A program made the translations under genes and the position numbers. Positions 41,972-47,068 of a stretch of 47,068 nucleotides of DNA are shown here, in pieces. Source of the DNA: Verrucomicrobiia bacterium (GTDB taxonomy: Bacteria > Verrucomicrobiota > Verrucomicrobiia > Limisphaerales > UBA9464); NCBI GenBank assembly GCA_019634635.1, contig JAHCBB010000037.1, forward strand, positions 1 to 47,068, given 5' to 3'. Within the stretch, counting starts at the first letter, position 1; each line of letters opens with the position of its first letter. Below the pieces are notes generated by a model that saw only the letters and a program-made list of their open reading frames with translations, had not been told where the DNA came from and searched no databases.

Positions 41972-43297
41972 ATGAGTGTTCCCCGCGGGTTGCCATTGCC
42001 ATGGATGACTGCAGTTTTGCTCACGATCACCGGGAGTTCAGGCGTGGGGCTCGGCGACGAACGGCAGTGGCCGCAGTTCCGCGGCCCCCGAGGGGACGGG
42101 GTGTCGCTGGCGACCGGGTTGCCCCTGCGATGGAGTGAAGACAGCGGGGTGAAATGGAAGACGTCCATCCACGGGCGCGCGTGGTCCTCGCCCGTCATCT
42201 GGGACGAACAGGTGTGGGTGACCACGGCGACGGAGGACGGGCAGGAGTTGTCCGCAGTGGCCGTGGATCGGGAGACCGGCGAGATCCGCCAGGACCTGTT
42301 GCTGTTCCGCGTCGAACGTCCCCAGTTTGCCCACAAGTTCAACACCTACGCCTCCCCAACCCCGGTGATCGAGGAGGGCCGCGTCTATGTGACCTTCGGC
42401 TCGCCCGGGACCGCCTGTCTCGATACCCGCACCGGAAAGGTGCAGTGGGAACGCCGTGATTTCGTCTGCAACCACTATCGGGGCGCCGGCTCGTCGCCCA
42501 TCCTGCATCAGGGCCGACTGTACCTGAACTTCGACGGCAGTGATCACCAGTTCGTCGTGGCGCTGGATGCCGCGACCGGGCGCACGGTCTGGGAGGTGAC
42601 GCGGGGCATTGACTTCAAGGACCTCGGTCCCGACGGCAAACCCGAGAGCGAGGGCGACTGGCGCAAGGCCTATGCGACCTGCCAGATCGCGTCCTTCGAC
42701 GGACGCGAACAACTGCTGAGCCAGGGGGCCAAGGCGATGTATGGCTACGACCCGCGCAGTGGCGCGGAATTGTGGCGCGTCGAGGAACGCACCAGCCACT
42801 CCGGCGGGACGCGTCCGGTGGTGGGCCACGGCCTGGTCTTTGTGCCCACCGGGTGGTCCCAGGGCCAGGTGCTGGCCATCCGGCCCGGGCGCGACGGCGA
42901 GGTGCTCGACGCCAACGCCGCCACCCGGTCCGATGGCCGCCTCGAAATCGTCTGGCACTCGAAGCGCAATGTGCCCAAGAAGCCTTCGCTCGTCCTCGTG
43001 GACGACCTGCTCTACGGGCTCGACGATAATGGCGTCGCCACCTGCTGGGAGGCGGCGAACGGGGCCGTGGTGTGGAACGAGCGGATCGGCGGCAATTACT
43101 CGGCATCGCCGATCGCCGCCGGGGGCCGCCTGTATTTCTGCAGCGAGGAGGGCAAGACCGTGGTGGTCGCCACCGGCCGCGAGTTCCGGAACCTGGCAGA
43201 GAACACGCTCGACGACGGCTTCATGGCCTCTCCGGCGGTCTCCGGGCGCTCGCTGTTCCTTCGCACCCGGACGGCCCTTTACCGGCTTGAGGATTGA
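41972..43297 (+). CDS. PQQ-binding-like beta-propeller protein
   Basis: 441 residues from the ATG at 41972, with a signal peptide (MTAVLLTITGSSGVGLGDE). It opens with QWPQFRGPRGDGVS, followed by WSSPVIWDEQVWVTT, the start usually seen in PQQ-like WD40-type propellers of planctomycetes and verrucomicrobia. Seven or so blades follow (SPILHQGRLYLNFDGSD, VVALDAATGRTVWEV, ASPIAAGGRLYFCSEEGKTVVV). The residues that bind PQQ in true dehydrogenases cannot be seen, so an enzymatic role is doubtful; BamB-like scaffold or ligand binding are options. It lies 49 bp upstream of the SGNH hydrolase on the same strand, so both may be exported together. Confidence 0.85.
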   Translation: MSVPRGLPLPWMTAVLLTITGSSGVGLGDERQWPQFRGPRGDGVSLATGLPLRWSEDSGVKWKTSIHGRAWSSPVIWDEQVWVTTATEDGQELSAVAVDRETGEIRQDLLLFRVERPQFAHKFNTYASPTPVIEEGRVYVTFGSPGTACLDTRTGKVQWERRDFVCNHYRGAGSSPILHQGRLYLNFDGSDHQFVVALDAATGRTVWEVTRGIDFKDLGPDGKPESEGDWRKAYATCQIASFDGREQLLSQGAKAMYGYDPRSGAELWRVEERTSHSGGTRPVVGHGLVFVPTGWSQGQVLAIRPGRDGEVLDANAATRSDGRLEIVWHSKRNVPKKPSLVLVDDLLYGLDDNGVATCWEAANGAVVWNERIGGNYSASPIAAGGRLYFCSEEGKTVVVATGREFRNLAENTLDDGFMASPAVSGRSLFLRTRTALYRLED

Positions 43298-43346
43298 GGG
43301 CCACCCACCGATCCCGCGACCCGGACGACTTCCAAAACCCGACTTC

Positions 43347-45209
43347 ATGAGGACATCCCTCCAGTCACCCCTCACCCGCCGGCAATCCCGGCCCTTCCAG
43401 TGGATCACCATCGGGGCCGTGCTGGCAGCAGCCGCCATTCCACTGGCTCTCGGCCAGACACCGGTTCACGAGACAGAGCGCGGACGCATCGTCCTGGAGG
43501 CGTCCGGGGCGGTGCTCTCCGGGCCGGACCTGAGACGCCAGACCACCGCCGCAGGAGAGGCGGTGTCCGGTTGGTCCCAGCCGGGCGACTCGATCCGGTG
43601 GGAGTACCGTCCGGTCCGCTGGGGCCGCTACACGGTGGAGGTCACCTACACGCCGGCGGGTTCCGGCGCCCCCGAGTTTGAGGTCGAAGTGGCGGGCCAG
43701 GCGTTGTCGGCGCGCGGACCCGGCCGGGAGGCGGCGGACGGCAGGGTCCGGTTGGAAATAGGCCGCTTTTACCTCGCGGAGTCCAAACCCTTCCAGGTGG
43801 CCCTTCGCTGCAAACCGCCCGGGACGGCCGTGCACTCGGTGTCACTGGTGCCGGCGCCGGAGGGCGAGCCACCCGTTCAGGCTCCGGAGGGCACGATCAC
43901 GCTGGAATCCTCCCAGGCGACCACCCACAGCGTGATGATGCGCTACGAGCCGGCGACCAACAAAAACTGCCTGGGCTACTGGATGGACCCTGCAGACTGG
44001 GCCAGTTGGGAATTCACGATCCTCAAGCCGGGCGTCTTTGACATTGAGGTGTGGCAGGGGTGCGGACGGGACCACGGCGGCAGTGATGTGGTCGTCGAGG
44101 TCGGCGGCGGGCAGTTTCCGTTCGTGGTGGAGGAAACAGGGCACTTCCAGAATTTTGTGCCGCGCAGGATCGGACGGGTCTCGCTGGACGCGGGAGGACC
44201 ACAACGGCTGTCGGTGAAGCCCCAGCGAAAGGAGGGTGGCGCCGTGATGGACATCCGCCGGATCCGCCTGGTGCCCGTGGTCACCGCGGCCACGCCCACG
44301 CCCGGCGCACGGGATCTCACCGCCGCCCGGCGCGTGGTGGTGCTCGGCGACAGCATCACGTACGCCGGCGGTTGGGTGGAGTTCGTGGAGGCGTGGCTAC
44401 GACTGGCCTTCCCGGATTCCGAGGTGGAGTTCCTCAACTTGGGGCTGCCCAGCGAGACGGCTTCCGGAATGTCGGAGCCCGGACATGCCGGCGGGACGTT
44501 TCCGCGTCCGGATGTCCATGAGCGTCTCGCCCGGGTCCTTGCCGAGACGCAACCGGATCTGATCCTGGCCTGCTACGGGATGAACGACGGCATCTACTTC
44601 CCGTTTCACGAAGAGCGATTTCTGAAGTTTCAAGATGGGATCATTCGGCTCCGCGAGGCGGCCGCCCGGGAAGGCGTGCGGGTCATCCATCTGACGCCGC
44701 CCGTGTTCGATCCGGTGCCACTGGGCGGCCGGACGCTGCCGGCGGGCCGGCAGACCTATCCCCTGCCCTATGGCGGCTACAATGAGGTCCTCGACCGCTG
44801 CTCGGAGTGGCTGATGTCGCGCCGCAAGGCCGGGTGGGAGGTCGTGGACGTGCACGGCCCGATGAACCGGTTTCTCGCGGAGCAACGGGCGCGCGATGCG
44901 AAATTCCTGCTGGCGGGTGACGGCGTGCATGCCAATGAGCAGGGCCAATGGATCATCGCGCGTGAGGTCCTGGCCCATCTTGGCGCCCCGGAATCCCTGA
45001 CGTCGTCTGAAACGCCGGCCGCCTTGCTGACGCTGGATCCGAAGGCCCCCGAGGTGCTGACGTTGGTGCAGGAACGCCAGCGGGCGCTCAAGGACCCCTG
45101 GCTGACCGCGGTCGGGCATCAGCGTCCGGGCATGCCTGCGGGTCCTCCCCTGGCCGACGCGGAGCGCACCGCCGCTGCGATCACGACGCAACTGAAGGCC
45201 TTGCGTTGA
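43347..45209 (+). CDS. modular SGNH/GDSL hydrolase with N-terminal carbohydrate-binding-like domains
   Basis: 620 residues from the ATG at 43347, with a signal peptide (FQWITIGAVLAAAAIPLALG). Two beta-sandwich modules of about 145 residues each (VSGWSQPGDSIRWEYRPVRWG; LGYWMDPADWASWEFTILKPG) resemble fucolectin/DUF5077-type sugar-binding domains. Residues about 330-560 are an SGNH hydrolase: block I VVLGDSITYAGGW (Ser), the Gly in NLGLPSETASG, the Asn in LACYGMNDG and the Asp/His pair in LAGDGVHANEQG. It should deacylate a polysaccharide or similar ester outside the cytoplasm. Frames further upstream to 42741 are shadows of the propeller gene. The final 60 residues are a helical tail. Confidence 0.9.
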   Translation: MRTSLQSPLTRRQSRPFQWITIGAVLAAAAIPLALGQTPVHETERGRIVLEASGAVLSGPDLRRQTTAAGEAVSGWSQPGDSIRWEYRPVRWGRYTVEVTYTPAGSGAPEFEVEVAGQALSARGPGREAADGRVRLEIGRFYLAESKPFQVALRCKPPGTAVHSVSLVPAPEGEPPVQAPEGTITLESSQATTHSVMMRYEPATNKNCLGYWMDPADWASWEFTILKPGVFDIEVWQGCGRDHGGSDVVVEVGGGQFPFVVEETGHFQNFVPRRIGRVSLDAGGPQRLSVKPQRKEGGAVMDIRRIRLVPVVTAATPTPGARDLTAARRVVVLGDSITYAGGWVEFVEAWLRLAFPDSEVEFLNLGLPSETASGMSEPGHAGGTFPRPDVHERLARVLAETQPDLILACYGMNDGIYFPFHEERFLKFQDGIIRLREAAAREGVRVIHLTPPVFDPVPLGGRTLPAGRQTYPLPYGGYNEVLDRCSEWLMSRRKAGWEVVDVHGPMNRFLAEQRARDAKFLLAGDGVHANEQGQWIIAREVLAHLGAPESLTSSETPAALLTLDPKAPEVLTLVQERQRALKDPWLTAVGHQRPGMPAGPPLADAERTAAAITTQLKALR

Positions 45210-45238
45210 GCGGGGCCGGGGCACTTCGAAGACATCAG

Positions 45239-45352
45239 CCCAGCGAAGAATTCCTGGACAAAGTTGTGCAACCACCTCAGGTCTGACTAACGCTCCGGCT
45301 TCTGGTAAATGCGCTCGTATTCGCAGGCGCGCTCTGCGTAATACCGAACCAT
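45239..45352 (-). pseudogene. N-terminal stub of a SAM methyltransferase
   Basis: From the ATG at 45352 the minus strand encodes YYAERACEYERIYQKPER, the typical first helix of a class I SAM-dependent methyltransferase family. A TAG (45287-45289, where relatives have Gln, CAG) interrupts it. The same frame then continues SDLRWLHNFVQEFFAG, still family-like, and homology ends before the glycine-rich SAM loop at about 45239. It starts only 2 bp after the point where the HicA match ends, so two different genes appear to have been spliced by deletion. The plus-strand SGNH gene ends 29 bp further on. Confidence 0.5.
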
Positions 45353-45354
45353 GC

Positions 45355-45384
45355 AATTTTCCGGACCAAGTCCCGGTGCTTCAC
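45355..45384 (-). pseudogene. hicA: first ten codons of a HicA toxin gene
   Basis: A GTG at 45384 overlaps the hicB stop (GTGA), the usual coupling of hicBA pairs. It encodes VKHRDLVRKI, the opening of HicA-type mRNA interferases (consensus MKHRDLVRKLE--G). The similarity ends at 45355 and is followed directly by the methyltransferase start, so the catalytic His and the rest of the dsRNA-binding-like fold are gone. Confidence 0.55.
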
Positions 45385-45572
45385 GCTACCTCCATCTGGG
45401 CCAACCTCCTTGCTCCGGGGATTTGCCCGCCAGACAGGTCAGTGTGCAGATCGCGCAAATGTTCCTGGAGGTCCTCAAGTGACTCACCCTGCGTGACGTA
45501 ATCGGGGAACTCCTCGAGGTGACCGAACCAAAACCGGCCGTCTTGCCATTACACGTACCGAAGTGCCTTCAT
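45381..45572 (-). pseudogene. hicB: HicB family antitoxin gene with a nonsense codon
   Basis: From ATG 45572 the minus strand reads MKALRYV, then TAA (45549-45551), then WQDGRFWFGHL, EEFPDYVTQGESLEDLQEHL, RDLHTDLSGGQIPGARRLAQMEVA and TGA. Everything except codon 8 matches short HicB antitoxins of the YVYWQD...YLEEFPDY-TQGE type, where codon 8 is Tyr (TAT or TAC). One base change therefore explains the stop. The gene is preceded by an attC-like hairpin 50 bp upstream and followed by a truncated hicA, so the pair is dead. Toxin-antitoxin genes are frequent integron cassettes, which fits its position. Confidence 0.7.
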
Positions 45573-45621
45573 GCTCTAAAAATGCACCTACCGCCCGGAC
45601 GAGGCAACGGCATTTGTGCTG

Positions 45622-45748
45622 GCCGAACGTCAGAGCTCACCGACCGCCGTCAAGGACGGGCACTGGCAGCGAATCCAGCGTCCGATGCACCGGACCTCCT
45701 GAACTCGAGACGGGCGGCCGGGGTTCGTGTGGAGCGACGTTGTCAGCC
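45622..45748 (-). other. degenerate integron attC-like site
   Basis: On the minus strand the segment begins GGCTGACAACGTCGCTC just after the lipoprotein stop and ends GGTGAGCTCTGACGTTCGGC. The outer arms are partly complementary (GGC-GA, GTC, GCTC and CGA-CC-GCC blocks pair with gaps), as in a decayed attC. The R'-like box GTTCGGC has C where GTTRRRY wants a purine, the complement of the change seen in the R'' box of the 46306 site. It separates the lipoprotein from the hicB remnant. Confidence 0.45.
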
Positions 45749-45927
45749 TATTCAATTTTTGATTTCTCGAGAGCGTTGACTACCGCCCTAAACTGAGGAT
45801 CTGCCATGACGTCACTTGCGGTCCTGAGCTCGGATGGTCCCTCTCCAGCAGACTTGGGGGGACTGGTGCAACCGGAGCCGAGGCACACAAAGGCAATCAT
45901 GCAGACGCTGAGCAATTTCTGTTTCAT
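45748..45927 (-). CDS. 59-residue predicted lipoprotein (cassette gene)
   Basis: A short gene: ATG at 45927, TAG at 45748-45750. It encodes MKQKLLSVCMIAFVCLGSGC followed by TSPPKSAGEGPSELRTAS, DVMADPQFRAVVNALEKSKIE. The N-terminus has a basic start, a hydrophobic core and a lipobox-like LGSGC, so a lipid-anchored product of about 40 residues is likely. No known family is recognised. The start is 8 bp after the R'-like box of the 45936 hairpin site and the TAG abuts the next site's outer box, the compact layout of an integron gene cassette. A Shine-Dalgarno is not visible, which is common in cassettes. Confidence 0.6.
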   Translation of the reverse strand: MKQKLLSVCMIAFVCLGSGCTSPPKSAGEGPSELRTASDVMADPQFRAVVNALEKSKIE

Positions 45928-45935
45928 AAGGAGAG

Positions 45936-46027
45936 GATCAACGACCCAAGCTCAGCGACCCGTCGCACGGGAGGCGACGATTGCAACCGCGACGCCCCCG
46001 CCGGGTTCGCTGCAGCGCATGTTAGGC
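45936..46027 (-). other. integron attC site (92 bp)
   Basis: On the minus strand the site runs from R'' box GCCTAAC (46027-46021) to R'-like box GTTGATC (45942-45936). The inner arms GCTCAGCGACCCG and CGGGTTCGCTGCAGC (plus-strand reading) pair over 13 bp with two unpaired bases on one side only, the extrahelical bases that mark real attC hairpins. The TAA of the upstream membrane-protein gene lies inside GCCTAAC, and the lipoprotein start follows R' by 8 bp. R' departs from GTTRRRY at one base, so the site may be weakened. Confidence 0.75.
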
Positions 46028-46285
46028 CACGGTCTTGCGTCTCTCATATCTCGTCAAAAGAAATACCGACAATCCGGCCAGTGGCAAGAACGCGATGACG
46101 CTGAAAAACCAGATGAACGTCGGCAACTCTCCTCCGCTGAATGTCCATCCCAACCGCAGATACTCGAAGAAGTGTGTGAAATCCAAACCGTCGCCTCGGC
46201 TCAAAAACATGACCGCATACGACGCCGTCCACACCGCGAGATAAACGGCAATGAGAACGGCTGCGTATCTCAAAAGTGTCCTCAT
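46022..46285 (-). CDS. small two-helix membrane protein (cassette gene)
   Basis: 87 residues with helices LRYAAVLIAVYLAVWTASYAVMFL and LPTFIWFFSVIAFLPLAGLSVFLL separated by about 28 residues (SRGDGLDFTHFFEYLRLGWTFSGGE), ending RYERRKTVA. No family is recognised. Base composition is clearly lower in G+C than in the genes to the left of 45.2 kb. The start is 20 bp after an R' box (GTTAGGC) and the stop TAA lies within the R'' box of the next attC, so the gene occupies one complete cassette. Many integron cassettes carry such unknown small membrane proteins. Confidence 0.7.
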   Translation of the reverse strand: MRTLLRYAAVLIAVYLAVWTASYAVMFLSRGDGLDFTHFFEYLRLGWTFSGGELPTFIWFFSVIAFLPLAGLSVFLLTRYERRKTVA

Positions 46286-46305
46286 GGTCTGTGACGTGCG
46301 AAGTG

Positions 46306-46397
46306 GCCTAACGCCAGCCTGCGTCTGCGACGGCGGAGATCAAGTCGGTACCGAAACCCGCGGCTCAACCGCCGTTCGCAGCACGCAATGGTTCGGC
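46306..46397 (-). other. integron attC site (92 bp)
   Basis: On the minus strand: R'' GCCGAAC (46397-46391), then GCGTGCTGCGAACGGCGG, a loop region, CCGCCGTCGCAGACGC, and R' GTTAGGC (46312-46306). The inner arms pair over 16 bp with two bases (a G and an A) bulged from one strand only, as expected for the recombination-active folded strand of attC. The outer boxes pair except for one position. Same length as the 45936 site. The VOC gene's stop codon lies inside the left arm. Confidence 0.78.
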
Positions 46398-46796
46398 GGC
46401 CCTCCACTGGAAGCAAATGCCGTAGCCATCGGGATCCTTGAGGGACAGCTGCTTCATGCCATATGGCCTTACTACTGGGGGATCAACCACGACCCCCCGA
46501 GCACGCAGATACTCGTACATGGCCTCGACGTCAGGCGCGCCGATAAACAGGGCTGTGTCGCCGTGGGCCATCATGCGAGCGCAATCTTGCGTCGTGGGTC
46601 GCGCATCCGCCTCATGCATCGTGTTAAGCATCAGCTCAGCGCCGTCGCGGGCGAGCCAAGCCCAATCGCATCGATCGCCCGGGGGGGCCTGCTGGACGAT
46701 CTGGAATCCGAGCAAATCGCGATAGAATGCCAAGGATGTCGGCATGTCGAACACCTGCATCAGTGGACATAGGCCTTGGATAGCCGGTGGGTTCAT
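46365..46796 (-). CDS. VOC (glyoxalase/bleomycin-resistance) superfamily protein
   Basis: 143 residues: the paired beta-alpha-beta-beta-beta pattern LCPLMQVFDMPTSLAFYRDLLGFQIV, WAWLARDGAELMLNTM, HGDTALFIGAPDVEAMYEYL and QLSLKDPDGYGICFQWR. The His near GHGD-type position and the Glu of the last strand are not both in standard metal positions, so the activity (dioxygenase, isomerase or drug binding) is open. The last 11 or so residues are encoded by the left arm of the attC hairpin, replacing the usual C-terminus. VOC proteins are common integron cargo. The start lies 32 bp downstream of a GTTGAGC box that could be an R' site, beside the IS110 element. Confidence 0.82.
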   Translation of the reverse strand: MNPPAIQGLCPLMQVFDMPTSLAFYRDLLGFQIVQQAPPGDRCDWAWLARDGAELMLNTMHEADARPTTQDCARMMAHGDTALFIGAPDVEAMYEYLRARGVVVDPPVVRPYGMKQLSLKDPDGYGICFQWRAAEPLRAANGG

Positions 46797-46819
46797 TGGG
46801 AAAGAGGTGTTGTCGCCGA

Positions 46820-46955
46820 GACCCTATGGCTCAACAACGGACGGTTGAGCGTGGGTGACGAGGCGGGCGGACGTGGGTTAGAAGCCGCGTTGACGGCCTC
46901 CGGAGGCACAGGGTTGTGGCCGGACGGATCCCTACGCCAGCCCGTCAACCCGAAG
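46820..46955 (+). ncRNA. structured leader of an IS110-type element, candidate bridge RNA
   Basis: The non-coding DNA just upstream of the transposase holds nested inverted repeats. GCTCAAC/GTTGAGC (46829-46835 and 46844-46850) form a 7-bp stem around 8 nt. GTTGACGG (46889-46896) pairs with CCGTCAAC (46942-46949) around a 45-nt region, and GCCTCCGGAGGC (46896-46907) is a perfect palindrome. IS110-group elements encode a guide (bridge) RNA in the end 5' of the recombinase gene. The extent and identity here are inference, since the true element end is not known. Confidence 0.3.
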
Positions 46956-46961
46956 TGCCTC

Positions 46962-47068
46962 ATGAACCCGTCACCCACAGCACAAAAGCTCAAGCATGTC
47001 GGCCTGGATGTCCACGCCGAAACCATTGCCGTCGCCATCGCGGATCCCGCGGGCGAGGTCCGCTCCTG
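46962..47068 (+). CDS. IS110 family transposase, 5' part
   Basis: Open from ATG 46962 to the window edge (35 codons): MNPSPTAQKLKHVGLDVHAE then TIAVAIADPAGEVRS. GLDVHAETIAVAI is the first beta strand of the RuvC-like DEDD catalytic domain of IS110/IS1111 recombinases, with its first catalytic Asp in GLD. The rest lies beyond the window. It is on the opposite strand to the cassette genes and sits where an integron platform or further cassettes would be expected. Confidence 0.8.
   Translation, partial: MNPSPTAQKLKHVGLDVHAETIAVAIADPAGEVRS

Noticed and set aside
45519..46294. Plus-strand open frames of 86, 77 and 162 codons
   Set aside because: They run antisense across attC hairpins, the small lipoprotein and the membrane protein; the minus-strand genes fit cassette boundaries and have signal or membrane features.
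46829..46850. Complete attC at GCTCAAC...GTTGAGC
   Set aside because: The boxes are only 8 bp apart, too close for a full attC; a single R' box, a collapsed site or part of the IS leader are all possible.

Overview
The window looks like chromosomal DNA from a high-GC, diderm member of the Verrucomicrobiota, probably the Limisphaerales/Pedosphaera side. The reasons are lineage-flavoured protein families (a 13-fold 'ARW-G--W--LG-G' propeller protein, periplasmic multihaem cytochromes beside a sugar-dehydrogenase-like propeller, YdjY and DUF6288 proteins, a carboxypeptidase-regulatory TonB receptor) together with complete outer-membrane energising machinery. This placement is inferred from protein style, not from a marker gene. 

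Layout. 1-4.8 kb: the tail of an unknown gene, then minus-strand genes for a secreted repeat propeller, a monohaem cytochrome c and a TerB/DUF697-like protein. 5.0-13.4 kb: a plus-strand operon of DUF3450, a long TtpC-like ExbB, ExbB, ExbD, TonB, a TPR protein and a TonB-dependent receptor, i.e. a TonB2-type energy-transduction system with its own receptor. 13.4-22.3 kb: transketolase, a TPR lipoprotein/secreted protein, a Gld-type ABC exporter (ATPase, permease, GldG, DUF4340), a GGQ release-factor-like protein and tRNA-Arg(CCU). 23.0-31.4 kb: a PAS-AraC regulator divergent from a periplasmic oxidation operon (SASA esterase, pentahaem cytochrome, glucose/sorbosone-dehydrogenase-like propeller). 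This operon carries three decayed genes: an S9 peptidase C-terminus lacking its serine, a deleted prenyltransferase-like gene, and a DUF6288 N-terminus. 31.5-36.1 kb: NDH-2 divergent from an isocitrate/isopropylmalate-family dehydrogenase and an isochorismatase-aldehyde dehydrogenase fusion. 36.1-39.9 kb: a tightly overlapping operon of cupredoxin, transmembrane class III nucleotidyl cyclase and outer-membrane barrel. 40.1-40.8 kb: a gene-free array of degenerate ~120-145 bp repeats. 40.9-45.2 kb: IscA and HscB Fe-S assembly genes, a PQQ-like propeller and a modular SGNH hydrolase. 

45.2-47.1 kb is the most unusual part: a run of small, more AT-rich, minus-strand genes separated by hairpins with the architecture of integron attC sites. 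There are two clear 92-bp sites and one degenerate site. Stop codons sit in the R'' boxes and start codons lie just after the R' boxes. The cargo is a VOC protein, a two-TM protein, a 59-residue lipoprotein and a wrecked HicAB toxin-antitoxin pair fused to a methyltransferase stub. An IS110-family transposase with a structured leader begins at the right edge. No integrase gene lies inside the window.
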